A stretch of DNA of 40,509 nucleotides from an uncultured Alistipes sp. GTDB taxonomy: Bacteria; Bacteroidota; Bacteroidia; Bacteroidales; Rikenellaceae. The translations under genes and the position numbers were made by a program. The stretch is taken from contig CALUMQ010000008.1 of the NCBI GenBank assembly GCA_944321765.1, positions 1-40,509 on the forward strand, given 5' to 3'. Shown here piece after piece: positions 24,009 to 32,192 of this stretch (position 1 is the stretch's first letter; every line of letters begins with the position of its first letter). The notes under the pieces were generated by a model. That model was not told the origin of the DNA. It searched no databases and was given only the letters and a program-made list of their open reading frames with translations.

Positions 24009-24932
24009 TTATTTGGCGGGTTGCGGTTGCGAGCCGGACGCAGCCTTGCGACAGCGCACCATGCGGGGCCTTCCGAAGAGGTCCTCGCGCACTTCGATTG
24101 CCGCATAACCCTCCTCGGCGAGCATTCCGGCCACTTCGTCGGCGGCGTGCTCGTAAATTTCGAAGTAGAGTCGGCCTTCCGCCACCAGCATCTGCTGTCC
24201 GGCACGTGCAATGGCCCGGTAGAACCGGATTCGGTCCTTGTCGGGAACGAACAGCGCCTCGGCGGGCTCATGGTCGCGGACGTTCGGATGCATCGTCGCG
24301 CGATCGCTCTCGGGAACATAGGGCGGATTCGAAACGATGAGGTCGAATCCGCATCCGAAAACCTCCTCCAGCCCCTGTGTCTCCTCCAGCCCCTGTGCAT
24401 CTTCCCTCTGTCCGGCCTGCGCGAGGGCGTCGGCCCGGCGGATGTCGACCCGGGCTCCCAGGCGGCGGCAGTTTCCGGATGCCACCTCCAGCGCCACCGG
24501 CGAGATGTCGGCCGCGAAGAGCTCGGCGTCGGGAAGCGCCAGGGCGAGCGATGCGGCGATACAGCCGCTGCCCGTACCCACGTCGAGCAACCGTCGGGCC
24601 GACGGCTCCTCGCTCAGGATCCAGTCGACCAGCTCCTCGGTTTCGGGACGAGGAATCAGCACCCCCTCGCGTACGGCGAAGCGGTGCCCGTAGAAATCGG
24701 CCTCTCCGATGATGTATTGCAGGGGCTCGCCCGCGGCAAGACGTTCCGTCGACTCCTCGATGCTGCGAACCGTCTCCGGCCCGACCTCCCGCGCGGGGTC
24801 GGTGAGCAACTCCGAAAGCGTCTTTCCCGAACATTCGGCCACGAGCCACCGTGCCAGATTGCGCGCCTCGCGTTCGTCGTAGAGCCCCGTAAGACGTGCG
24901 GCAATGCGGTCGATGGCTTCGCGACGGGTCAT
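24009..24932 (-). CDS. prmC: Peptide chain release factor N5-glutamine methyltransferase PrmC
   Basis: 307 aa from ATG 24932, whose ATGA overlaps the aroC stop. It methylates the glutamine of the GGQ motif in RF1/RF2 using S-adenosylmethionine. Visible parts: an N-terminal helical domain (1-75), QYIIGEADFYG (72-82), RPETEELV (95-102), SAM-binding LDVGTGSGC (116-124), and the catalytic NPPY (202-205). A short insertion just before NPPY contains two copies of QGLEE (180-184 and 186-190), encoded by an 18-bp tandem repeat. The C terminus (SGSQPQPAK) is slightly extended. It belongs to the lptB-aroA-aroC-prmC-recX-M23 operon. Confidence 0.95.
   Translation of the reverse strand: MTRREAIDRIAARLTGLYDEREARNLARWLVAECSGKTLSELLTDPAREVGPETVRSIEESTERLAAGEPLQYIIGEADFYGHRFAVREGVLIPRPETEELVDWILSEEPSARRLLDVGTGSGCIAASLALALPDAELFAADISPVALEVASGNCRRLGARVDIRRADALAQAGQREDAQGLEETQGLEEVFGCGFDLIVSNPPYVPESDRATMHPNVRDHEPAEALFVPDKDRIRFYRAIARAGQQMLVAEGRLYFEIYEHAADEVAGMLAEEGYAAIEVREDLFGRPRMVRCRKAASGSQPQPAK
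24363..24397. repeat. 18-bp-period tandem repeat inside prmC
   Basis: CTCCTCCAGCCCCTGTG occurs at 24363-24379 and again at 24381-24397. It encodes QGLEET/V twice, in frame, in a loop between the SAM-binding half and NPPY. Confidence 0.85.
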
Positions 24933-25909
24933 GCGTGAATGAAGTTCGCCAGGGCGATGGCGACGGCGGCCTCGACGACTACTGCGCCGCGCAGGGCAAC
25001 GCATACGTCATGACGTCCGTGGATGGTCAGCGGCTCGATGCGCTGCGTGTCGAGGTTGAAGGTCATCTGTTCGCGGGCAATGCTCGGAGTGGGTTTCAGT
25101 GCAGCGCGCACCACCAATTCGTTGCCGTTGGTGATGCCGCCGTTGATGCCTCCGGCGTTGTTGGTCGAGGTTGTTCCTTGGGCGTCGATGACCGGATCGT
25201 TGTTCTGCGAACCGCGCATCCGCGATCCGGCGAATCCGCTTCCGAACTCCACCCCCTTGACCGCCGGTACGGAGAAGAGCAGGTGGGCGATGATGCTCTC
25301 CACCGAGTCGAAGAAGGGCTCTCCCCAGCCGCGGGGAACGCCCTGCACGCGGCATTCGACGATGCCTCCCACCGAGTCGAGATCGGCGGCCGCGGCGCGC
25401 AGCACCTCCTCGAAACGCTGCGGATCGGTGCATCCGCCGATTTCGGTCAGCCGTGTGGTGAAGCGTACCCCTTCGGGCAGCATCTTCTTGGCAACGACGC
25501 CTGCGGCCACCAGCGTGACGGTCAGCCGCGCCGAGAAGTGGCCTCCTCCGCGCGGGTCATTGAAGCCTCCGTATTTGAAGTGGGCCACCGTGTCGGCATG
25601 CGAGGGCCGGAAGTGGCGCACGACGTTGGCATAATCCTGCGAACGGGTATTGGTATTGGCGAAGAGCAGCGTCAACGGGGCTCCTGTGGTGTGACCGTTG
25701 TAGAGACCCGAGACGATCTGCGGAAGGTCGGGTTCACGACGCGGCGTGGTGCCCGGGGCCGAACCACCGCGCCTCCGTGCAAGATCCTCCGCAAAGTCGG
25801 CCTCCGAGAGCGGAATGCCCGGCCGGACGCCGTCGATCGTTATGCCGACCATCGGCCCGTGCGATTCGCCCCAGAGAGCGAGGCGGAAGTTGTATCCGAA
25901 TTGATTCAT
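24929..25909 (-). CDS. aroC: Chorismate synthase
   Basis: 326 aa. It converts 5-enolpyruvylshikimate-3-phosphate to chorismate with reduced FMN. Family motifs: GESHGP (14-19), ARRRGG...TPRREPD (44-61), RPSHAD (about 100-105), YGGFNDPRGGGHFSAR (about 112-127), GSGFAGSRMRGSQNND (about 222-237), TNNAGGINGGITNG (about 248-261) and the RHDVCV box near the end. It is shorter than the common 350-390 aa form, and several usually conserved stretches differ (for example TVAHFKYG and RGAVVVEA). The gene is still intact and in the right context, directly after aroA (24-nt gap), so I take it as functional. Confidence 0.94.
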   Translation of the reverse strand: MNQFGYNFRLALWGESHGPMVGITIDGVRPGIPLSEADFAEDLARRRGGSAPGTTPRREPDLPQIVSGLYNGHTTGAPLTLLFANTNTRSQDYANVVRHFRPSHADTVAHFKYGGFNDPRGGGHFSARLTVTLVAAGVVAKKMLPEGVRFTTRLTEIGGCTDPQRFEEVLRAAAADLDSVGGIVECRVQGVPRGWGEPFFDSVESIIAHLLFSVPAVKGVEFGSGFAGSRMRGSQNNDPVIDAQGTTSTNNAGGINGGITNGNELVVRAALKPTPSIAREQMTFNLDTQRIEPLTIHGRHDVCVALRGAVVVEAAVAIALANFIHA

Positions 25910-25933
25910 GTCGCTGCGAGTTTTTACTGCTGC

Positions 25934-27178
25934 CTATTCCCGGATGCGGGCCAGATCCTCGAAGAACTCCGGATAGCTTTTCGCCACACTCTCCGTGCCC
26001 TCGATCTCGACGGGGGCATCGGCGCGCAGGGCTGCGACGGCCAGCGACATGGCCATGCGGTGGTCGCCGTGGCTGCCGACGCGGGCGGCATGCACCTGCC
26101 CGCCGCGGATCTTCATGAGGTCCTCCTCCGAGGTGTCGACCTCGATGCCAAGCCGCCCGTACTCCTCGCGGATGGCCTCCGCGCGGTTGCACTCCTTGTA
26201 TTCGAGGCGCGACGTACCGCGGATGACACTTACGCCTTCCGCGGCTGCGGCCAGTGCGGCGAGGGCCGGGAAGAGGTCGGGGCAGTTCGTGGCGTCGAAC
26301 TCGAAGGCGTGCAGCGGACGGTGTGCGGCGGTCACCGAGTCGCGTTCGTTGATGACGGCGGCTCCGGCGTGTACGAGCGCCGAGCAGATGGCCGTATCGG
26401 CCTGCTTCGAGAGCATCGAGATGTTGCGCACGGTGACCTCTCCGGCCGTGGCGCCCGCCACAAGCAGCATGGCCGCAGCGCTCCAGTCACCCTCGATGCT
26501 GAAATAGGTCGAACGGTAGTGCTGTCCGCCGGGAATATAGAATTCGCGGTAGTCGCGCTGGCTGATCTCCACGCCGAAGCGCTCCGCGGTGTCGAGTGTC
26601 ATGTCGATGTAGGGGGTCGAGACGGCGTCGTGGACGTGGAGCGTCGTGTCGCGCTCGGCCAGCGGCAGGGCCAGCAGCAGTCCGGTGATGAACTGCGAGG
26701 AGACCGACCCGTCGACCTCCGTCTCGCCGCCGTGTATCGGGCCGCAGACCTCCACGGGAAGGAAGCCTGCGTTGTCGCGCACGCGCACGCCGAGTGCGCG
26801 CAGCGGTTCGATCATCATCTCCATCGGGCGTCGCAGGATCGATCCGCGACCGTCGATGGTGATGGGCGTGTGGCACAAGGCGGCGATAGGGGTGAAAAGC
26901 CGGGTCGAGAGGCCCGATTCACCCACGTCGAGCCGCGAGCCGCGGGGCGCGAGCCCTCCGGCGATCGACAGCGACGTGGCGTCGACCTGCTCCACGCGGG
27001 CGCCGAGCGTCTCGATGCAGCGCATGGCTGAACGGGTGTCGTCGCAGAATTCGAGGTTGCGCAGTACGGTGGCCTCCTTCGAGAGCAGGGCAGCTGCCAG
27101 GGCACGCTGGGCGTAGCTTTTCGAACAGGGCGGCGTCAGCGTGCCTCGGACGCGGCCCGGGGGAATGGTTTTATTCAT
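25934..27178 (-). CDS. aroA: 3-phosphoshikimate 1-carboxyvinyltransferase (EPSP synthase)
   Basis: 414 aa. It transfers the enolpyruvyl group of phosphoenolpyruvate to shikimate-3-phosphate, the step before AroC. Substrate-binding residues are visible: CSKSYAQR (18-25, Lys20, Ser21, Arg25), [12 protein letters not shown] (about 87-98), and the C-terminal [12 protein letters not shown] segment, typical of EPSP synthases. The first motif has Cys-Ser-Lys-Ser rather than the common Gly-Ser-Lys-Ser. Its ATG overlaps the lptB stop by 8 nt, so translation is probably coupled. aroA and aroC adjacent give the last two steps to chorismate. Confidence 0.95.
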   Translation of the reverse strand: MNKTIPPGRVRGTLTPPCSKSYAQRALAAALLSKEATVLRNLEFCDDTRSAMRCIETLGARVEQVDATSLSIAGGLAPRGSRLDVGESGLSTRLFTPIAALCHTPITIDGRGSILRRPMEMMIEPLRALGVRVRDNAGFLPVEVCGPIHGGETEVDGSVSSQFITGLLLALPLAERDTTLHVHDAVSTPYIDMTLDTAERFGVEISQRDYREFYIPGGQHYRSTYFSIEGDWSAAAMLLVAGATAGEVTVRNISMLSKQADTAICSALVHAGAAVINERDSVTAAHRPLHAFEFDATNCPDLFPALAALAAAAEGVSVIRGTSRLEYKECNRAEAIREEYGRLGIEVDTSEEDLMKIRGGQVHAARVGSHGDHRMAMSLAVAALRADAPVEIEGTESVAKSYPEFFEDLARIRE

Positions 27179-27998
27179 GGTCGGTTCTGGGCTCCTCCTT
27201 CGTGTTGTTTTTGATCTCCTCTCCCACGCGGTTCTTCATCTCCTGGGTCAGCTGGTGGCTCTTCTTGAGCTCGAAGTGCTGTCCGAGGTAGACCTTGCGC
27301 ACCATCGGGTCTGCCGCCAGCTCCTCGGCTGTACCGGTCTTGAGGATCTTGCCCTCGTAGAGCAGATAGGTGCGGTCGGTGATGGCCAGCGTCTCGTCGA
27401 CGTTATGGTCGGTGATGATTACGCCGATGTTCTTGTGCTTGAGCGTCGCGACGATCGACTGGATGTCCTCCACGGCAATGGGGTCGACTCCGGCAAAGGG
27501 TTCGTCGAGCAGGATGAACGCCGGGTTGATGGCCACGGCGCGGGCGATCTCCGTGCGGCGCCGTTCGCCTCCGGAGAGCTGTATGCCGAGGCTCTTGCGG
27601 ACCTTCTGCAGGCGGAACTCCTCGATCAGGGCCTCGACGCGTTCGTTCTGGTACTCCTTCGTGTGGTCGGTCATTTCGAGCACCGCGCGGATGTTGTCCT
27701 CGACCGACAACCGGCGGAAGACCGATGCCTCCTGGGCGAGGTATCCCACGCCCAACTGCGCCCGGCGGTAGACGGGCAGCCCGGTGAGTTCGGTGACCTG
27801 CTTGTCGTCGTTCTCGAGGAAGATGCGCCCCTCGTTGGGCTTGATCAGCCCGACGATCATATAGAAGGTGGTGGTCTTTCCGGCTCCGTTGGGGCCCAGC
27901 AGACCCACGATCTCTCCCTGGTTGACGTCGATCGAGACGTGGTTTACGACCGTTCGGGATTTGTATTTCTTTACGAGTTCACTGGTGTAAAGACGCAT
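27171..27998 (-). CDS. lptB: LPS export ABC transporter ATP-binding protein LptB
   Basis: 275 aa from ATG 27998 ([18 protein letters not shown]). The frame could extend 12 nt to 28010, but the LptB family begins here. Walker A GPNGAGKT (35-42), a Q-loop ([24 protein letters not shown]), signature LSGGERRR, Walker [14 protein letters not shown], and H-loop IITDHNV are all present. The LptB-specific [15 protein letters not shown] region supports this over a generic ABC ATPase. The C-terminal tail is about 35 residues longer than Escherichia LptB and very charged. It powers extraction of LPS from the inner membrane with LptFG, which are not in the window. First gene of a six-gene operon. Confidence 0.95.
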   Translation of the reverse strand: MRLYTSELVKKYKSRTVVNHVSIDVNQGEIVGLLGPNGAGKTTTFYMIVGLIKPNEGRIFLENDDKQVTELTGLPVYRRAQLGVGYLAQEASVFRRLSVEDNIRAVLEMTDHTKEYQNERVEALIEEFRLQKVRKSLGIQLSGGERRRTEIARAVAINPAFILLDEPFAGVDPIAVEDIQSIVATLKHKNIGVIITDHNVDETLAITDRTYLLYEGKILKTGTAEELAADPMVRKVYLGQHFELKKSHQLTQEMKNRVGEEIKNNTKEEPRTDHE

Positions 27999-28022
27999 GT
28001 GGAAAGGCAAATAAAATTTTCA

Positions 28023-28030
28023 CAAAGTTA
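28023..28030 (-). promoter_or_regulatory. -7 promoter element of the lptB operon
   Basis: The minus strand reads TAACTTTG (TAnnTTTG), 24 nt before the lptB ATG. It lies back to back with the recQ upstream region in a 131-bp divergent gap. Confidence 0.55.
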
Positions 28031-28052
28031 TGCTTTTTTCCGAAAAGTTTTT

Positions 28053-28060
28053 TATCTTTA
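28053..28060 (+). promoter_or_regulatory. Possible -7 element for recQ
   Basis: TATCTTTA differs from TAnnTTTG at the last base. It lies 69 nt before the recQ ATG, and no -33 TTG is visible, so this is tentative. Confidence 0.35.
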
Positions 28061-28129
28061 CGTTGAATTTTCCGAAAATGGTTTTTTAAAAGTTTTAACA
28101 AGTTTCCACGATCATCACAGAAGTCCAAA

Positions 28130-30322
28130 ATGGAACAGTTCGATTCAGCCCTCTTGCATGCGAAATTGAAGGAGTATTTCGGATTTTCGTCGTTCAAGGG
28201 GAATCAGGAGGCGGTAATCCGCAATGTACTTGAAGGAAAGGATACCTTCGTGCTGATGCCTACGGGCGGAGGCAAGTCGTTGTGCTACCAGTTGCCTGCC
28301 CTGCTGATGGAGGGAGTGGCGATCGTCATTTCGCCGCTGATCGCCCTGATGAAGAACCAGGTGGATTCGATGCGGACCTTTTCGGCCGAGTCGGGCATTG
28401 CGCATTTCCTGAACTCGTCGCTCAACAAGACGGCGGTGGCACAGGTGCGCGAGGATGTGCTTGCGGGTCGTACGAAGCTGCTCTATTTCGCTCCCGAGTC
28501 GCTGACCAAGGAGGACAACGTGGCCTTTCTGCGCAAGATCAAGATTTCGTTCTACGCCATCGACGAGGCGCATTGCATCTCGGAGTGGGGACATGACTTC
28601 CGGCCCGAGTACCGGCGCATCCGTCCGATCATCAACGAGATCGGCACGGCGCCGCTGATCGCCCTCACCGCGACGGCCACGCCCAAGGTGCAGATGGACA
28701 TTCAGAAAAACCTCGGCATGTCCGATGCCGCGGTCTTCAAGTCGTCGTTCAACCGCCCGAACCTCTACTACGAGATTCGGCCCAAGCACGATGTCGACCG
28801 GGACATCATCCGCTTCATCAAGCAGAACGAGGGCAAGAGCGGCATCATCTACTGTCTGAGTCGCAAGAAGGTCGAGGAGCTTGCCGAGCTGCTCGGGGCC
28901 AACGGCATCCGGGCCCACGCCTATCACGCGGGCATGGACGCCGCGACGCGTGCGGCCAATCAGGATGACTTCCTCATGGAGCGTGTCGAGGTGATCGTCG
29001 CAACGATCGCCTTCGGTATGGGCATCGACAAACCCGACGTACGCTATGTAATCCATTACGACATGCCGAAATCGCTCGAAGGCTACTACCAGGAGACCGG
29101 GCGTGCCGGGCGTGACGGAGGCGAGGGCTACTGCCTGGCCTTCTACAGCTACAAGGATATCCAGAAACTCGAGAAGTTCATGCAGGGCAAGCCGATTGCC
29201 GAGCAGGAGATCGGCAAGCTGCTTCTCCAGGAGACGGTTTCGTATGCCGAGAGTTCGATGTGCCGCCGCAAGACGCTGCTGCACTACTTCGGCGAGGAGT
29301 ATCCCGAGGAGAACTGCGGCAATTGCGACAACTGCCGGCACCCCAAGCCGAAGGTCGATGCCAAGGCTGCCCTGAAGATGGCGCTCGAAGCGCTGCGCGA
29401 CATCGGTGACAAGTTCAAGTCGGACTACCTGATCAACGTGTTGCTGGGCAAGAATACGGCGCTGATCAAGAGCTACGGACACAACAAGTCGAAATGGTTC
29501 GGGGCGGGTGCCGATCACGATGCCCGCTTCTGGGGCGCGGTGCTGCGTCAGGGACTGATTCTGGGCCTCATCGACAAGAGCATCGAGAACTACGGACTCA
29601 TCTCGATCAACAAGAAGGGCGAGAACTTCATAGCCATGCCGTTCCCCGTCACCGTGACGCTCGATCACGACTACGACGAGGAGGAGAAGGAGGCTGAGGC
29701 GATGGCTCCGATGGGGCGCGGAGGTGCTGCCGACGAGGAGCTTTTCGCCATGCTGAAGGATCTGCGGAAGAAGGTTGCCAAACAGCACGGACTGCCGCCG
29801 TTCGTGGTATTCCAGGATCCCTCGCTCGAGGATATGGCCGTGCAGTACCCCATTACGCTCGATGAGATGCAGAACATCACGGGCGTCGGCGTGGGCAAGG
29901 CGCGGAAGTTCGGCGGGGAGTTTGTCAAACTCATCAAGGCCTATGTCGAGGAGAAGGAGATCATCCGTCCGCAGGACATGGTCGTCAAGGGCGTGGCGAG
30001 CAAGTCGGGCAACAAGATCTTCATCATCCAGTCGATCGACCGGAAGATGGATTTCGAGGATATCGCCCGCGCCAAGAACCTCGATTTCGATGAACTGCTC
30101 ACCGAGATCGAAGGAATTGTCAACGCCGGGACGAAACTCGATATCTCCTACTACCTCAAGGAGTTCATGGACGAGGACAAGATCGAGGACATCTACCTTT
30201 ACTTCAAGGAGGATGCCCAGAGCGATTCTCTGGATGAGGCGCTCGACGAACTGGGCCCCGACTATACGGAGGAGGAGATTCGTCTGGTGCGTATCCAGTT
30301 CATCTGCGAGCAGGGCAACTGA
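28130..30322 (+). CDS. recQ: ATP-dependent DNA helicase RecQ
   Basis: 730 aa, longer than Escherichia RecQ (about 610). Helicase core: motif I TGGGKS (45-50), DEAH (145-148), LTATATPK (motif III), and motif VI QETGRAGRDG. The RQC zinc site has four cysteines at 378, 396, 399 and 402. An RQC winged helix is followed by an HRDC domain (about 534-605, LFAMLKDLRKKVAKQHGLPPFVVF ... ITGVGVGKARKFG). A C-terminal extension (about 620-730) looks like the helical helix-turn-helix tail common in Bacteroidetes RecQ (HTH_40-like). It unwinds DNA 3' to 5' in recombination and fork repair. Confidence 0.97.
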   Translation: MEQFDSALLHAKLKEYFGFSSFKGNQEAVIRNVLEGKDTFVLMPTGGGKSLCYQLPALLMEGVAIVISPLIALMKNQVDSMRTFSAESGIAHFLNSSLNKTAVAQVREDVLAGRTKLLYFAPESLTKEDNVAFLRKIKISFYAIDEAHCISEWGHDFRPEYRRIRPIINEIGTAPLIALTATATPKVQMDIQKNLGMSDAAVFKSSFNRPNLYYEIRPKHDVDRDIIRFIKQNEGKSGIIYCLSRKKVEELAELLGANGIRAHAYHAGMDAATRAANQDDFLMERVEVIVATIAFGMGIDKPDVRYVIHYDMPKSLEGYYQETGRAGRDGGEGYCLAFYSYKDIQKLEKFMQGKPIAEQEIGKLLLQETVSYAESSMCRRKTLLHYFGEEYPEENCGNCDNCRHPKPKVDAKAALKMALEALRDIGDKFKSDYLINVLLGKNTALIKSYGHNKSKWFGAGADHDARFWGAVLRQGLILGLIDKSIENYGLISINKKGENFIAMPFPVTVTLDHDYDEEEKEAEAMAPMGRGGAADEELFAMLKDLRKKVAKQHGLPPFVVFQDPSLEDMAVQYPITLDEMQNITGVGVGKARKFGGEFVKLIKAYVEEKEIIRPQDMVVKGVASKSGNKIFIIQSIDRKMDFEDIARAKNLDFDELLTEIEGIVNAGTKLDISYYLKEFMDEDKIEDIYLYFKEDAQSDSLDEALDELGPDYTEEEIRLVRIQFICEQGN

Positions 30323-30383
30323 TCGTCGCCCGCGGCGGTGTGCCGGAGACGGTGCAAAAGCGGTAAGGCTCCGCGCGGCTGGA

Positions 30384-30405
30384 ATGGGGGCTGGATGGGG
30401 GCTGG
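30384..30405. repeat. Two tandem copies of ATGGGGGCTGG
   Basis: An 11-bp direct tandem repeat (30384-30394, 30395-30405) in the gap between recQ and the next small gene. I see no coding or regulatory role. Confidence 0.7.
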
Positions 30406-30452
30406 ATGTATGAATGAGGAATGAAGAAGCGAGAGTGATAACCTAAAACCTT

Positions 30453-30692
30453 ATGCCTATGAAAGACTTCAACAAAAAAACCTTTACTCTTGCTGTCGCT
30501 TTTCTGCTGTTGACCCTCGTGTGGCTCGGGATCAACATCTATTGGAAGTTTACGCATTCCAATTGTGTGCATACTTTTGATTTCATCGTAGGCATTCTTT
30601 TCGTGGCTGCGGCCTCCGGAATGGTCTACAACGAGTCTCACAAGAAAAAGCGGCGGCATCTCGACGAAGTGAACAAACACAAGATTCCATAG
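30453..30692 (+). CDS. Small two-helix membrane protein of unknown function
   Basis: 79 aa from ATG 30453 (or 77 aa from ATG 30459). Two hydrophobic segments (about 11-31 and 42-59) with a short loop containing KFTHSNCVHTF, and a positively charged C-terminal tail (SHKKKRRHLDEVNKHK). I do not recognise a family. An A-rich sequence precedes the start as in other genes here. It is distinctly less GC-rich than its neighbours. It sits between recQ and ksgA with another small membrane protein and could be co-transcribed with either. Confidence 0.65.
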   Translation: MPMKDFNKKTFTLAVAFLLLTLVWLGINIYWKFTHSNCVHTFDFIVGILFVAAASGMVYNESHKKKRRHLDEVNKHKIP

Positions 30693-30812
30693 GGCGGATT
30701 CGTTTGATTTAAGAGGATACGCCGCTCTTGCCACGCTCTTCGGACGACTGACACCTCGGGCGTGAAGCACCGAAAAAGGAATCGTGTAAAAGAGAAAGAA
30801 TAGATTAGTAAC

Positions 30813-31064
30813 ATGAAGGGTAATTTGATGCAAATCATCCGTCTGATCGCCATGGTACTGGCCATCGCCGGAATCATCTATGCACTGGAGTACATGGAGA
30901 GCGGCATTGCCGTATGGTTCTGGGTGCTGCTGCTGGGCATCGGTTTCGTAGGGCTGCTCTACACGTTCCGTCTCACGCAACGCCGGCAGCGTGCCGAGAA
31001 ACGTGAGCGTCAGCAGGCCGAAAAACGGTTGGAGAAGCGCCGGCAGCGCAAGCACCGCGCTTGA
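30813..31064 (+). CDS. Small membrane protein with very basic C-terminal tail
   Basis: 83 aa. Two hydrophobic segments (about 8-26 and 33-51) are followed by a roughly 30-residue tail made mostly of Arg, Lys, Gln and Glu (53-83), probably a cytoplasmic helix that could bind nucleic acid or acidic lipids. No family recognised. The 120-bp gap before it separates it from the other small membrane gene. The start ATG 30813 follows a good A/G-rich stretch (AAAGAGAAAG). Function unknown. Confidence 0.65.
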   Translation: MKGNLMQIIRLIAMVLAIAGIIYALEYMESGIAVWFWVLLLGIGFVGLLYTFRLTQRRQRAEKRERQQAEKRLEKRRQRKHRA

Positions 31065-31269
31065 TGCGGAGGAGATCCTGCGGTCGGGCGGCTGTATGAG
31101 AACCCTGCCTCCTGACGCACTTGCCTGCAGTCTTGCCCGCGACGGCTCCGCAGCACATCTGCGGCCGTCCCGGTCTATGCTCCGTGAAGCTCCCGAGGTG
31201 AGCAGGGATTTCTCCGACGCTTCCTCGACGCTCCCTTTGTGATGTCGATCGATCCATCTCGAATTCTTG

Positions 31270-31300
31270 CCCGGCGATGCGTGGCGTCGTCGGGTTTTTT
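31270..31300 (+). terminator. Intrinsic terminator abutting the ksgA promoter
   Basis: CCCGGCGATG (31270-31279) pairs with CGTCGTCGGG (31285-31294), allowing two G-T pairs, and is followed at once by T6 (31295-31300). The next bases are the ksgA -7 element, so terminator and promoter are fused. Confidence 0.65.
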
Positions 31301-31301
31301 G

Positions 31302-31309
31302 TATCTTTG
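31302..31309 (+). promoter_or_regulatory. -7 promoter element of ksgA, 7 nt from the ATG
   Basis: TATCTTTG ends 7 nt before ATG 31317. The transcript should have almost no leader. It also supports the start at 31317 rather than the longer frame from 31239. No -33 TTG is visible at the usual distance. Confidence 0.65.
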
Positions 31310-31316
31310 CAGCCGT

Positions 31317-32111
31317 ATGACGGAAGTTCGAGCCAAAAAAGCCCTGGGTCAGCACTTTCTGACTGACCTGAACATCGCGCGCAAGATTGCCGACGCCCTT
31401 TCGGGAGGAACCCCCGAAGCCCCCGCAGCCGTGCTTGAGGTGGGGTGCGGCATGGGTGTGCTGACACAGTTCCTGCTGCAGCGTCGTGACATCACGACCT
31501 GGGGCGTGGAGATCGATGCGGAGAGCGTCGATTACCTTCATGCGCACTATCCCGACTTCACGCCGCGCCTGTTGGGCGCCGACTTTCTGAAGATGGATCT
31601 CCGGGCCCAGTTTCCCGACGGGGTGCGCATCATCGGGAACTTCCCCTACAACATCTCGTCGCAAATCTTCTTCAAGGTGCTCGAAAACCGCGATCTGGTT
31701 CCCGAATGCGTGGGGATGATCCAGCGCGAGGTGGCCGTGCGGCTGGCCGAAGGCCCCGGATCAAAGGAGTACGGCATTCTCTCGGTGCTGCTGCAGGCGT
31801 GGTACGACATCGAGTATCTCTTTACGGTGGGGGAGAAGGTCTTCAATCCGCCCCCGAAGGTGAAGAGTGCCGTTGTGCGCCTGCGCCGCAACGGGGTGAC
31901 GCGGCTTGCGTGCGACGAGGCGCTGTTCATCCGCGTGGTGAAGGCCTCGTTCGGGCAGCGGCGCAAGATGCTGCGCAATGCCCTGCGTGCGGCTTTCTGC
32001 GATTTCGGCGGCGCGGAGCATCCCTTCTTCTCGCGACGGGCCGAGACGCTCCCGGTCGCTGAGTTCGTCGAACTGACCAACTGGGTGGAGGCGCACATCG
32101 TCCGGCAATAG
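31317..32111 (+). CDS. ksgA: 16S rRNA dimethyladenosine transferase KsgA/RsmA
   Basis: 264 aa from ATG 31317. It dimethylates two adjacent adenines near the 3' end of 16S rRNA and acts as a late check on 30S assembly. Motifs: KKALGQHFL (7-15), SAM-binding EVGCGMG (41-47), acidic loop GVEID (63-67), and catalytic NFPY (108-111) in place of the more usual NLPY. The C-terminal helical domain includes VNPPPKVKSAVV-like FNPPPKVKSAVVRL and FGQRRKMLRNAL. All family features are intact. Convergent with the M16 gene behind a long hairpin. Confidence 0.96.
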   Translation: MTEVRAKKALGQHFLTDLNIARKIADALSGGTPEAPAAVLEVGCGMGVLTQFLLQRRDITTWGVEIDAESVDYLHAHYPDFTPRLLGADFLKMDLRAQFPDGVRIIGNFPYNISSQIFFKVLENRDLVPECVGMIQREVAVRLAEGPGSKEYGILSVLLQAWYDIEYLFTVGEKVFNPPPKVKSAVVRLRRNGVTRLACDEALFIRVVKASFGQRRKMLRNALRAAFCDFGGAEHPFFSRRAETLPVAEFVELTNWVEAHIVRQ

Positions 32112-32118
32112 TCGGACA

Positions 32119-32174
32119 GACAGGAAACGGGCGGAGCCGGAGGATCTTTCCTTCGGCTCCGCCCGTTTCTTGTC
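32119..32174. terminator. Long shared hairpin between ksgA and the M16 genes
   Basis: GAAACGGGCGGAGCCG (32124-32139) pairs perfectly with 32154-32169. Five more pairs outside (32119-32123 with 32170-32174, one G-T) give a 21-bp stem. Both strands are flanked by only short T-runs, but the position between converging genes fits a two-way terminator. Confidence 0.75.
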
Positions 32175-32192
32175 GGGAGGTCGCCCCGCCGT

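Larger units (their letters stand above)
31065..31316. other. Non-coding gap before ksgA
   Basis: 252 bp with no credible reading frame. It holds a GC-rich hairpin at 31141-31169 (GACGG + CCGCAG / CTGCGG + CCGTC, 5-nt loop, 2-nt bulge) without a following T-run, then the terminator and ksgA promoter described separately. Confidence 0.5.

Noticed and set aside
24896-27031. A 711-codon plus-strand open frame across aroC and aroA
   Set aside because: It is antisense to two complete, well-recognised enzymes and has no family features.
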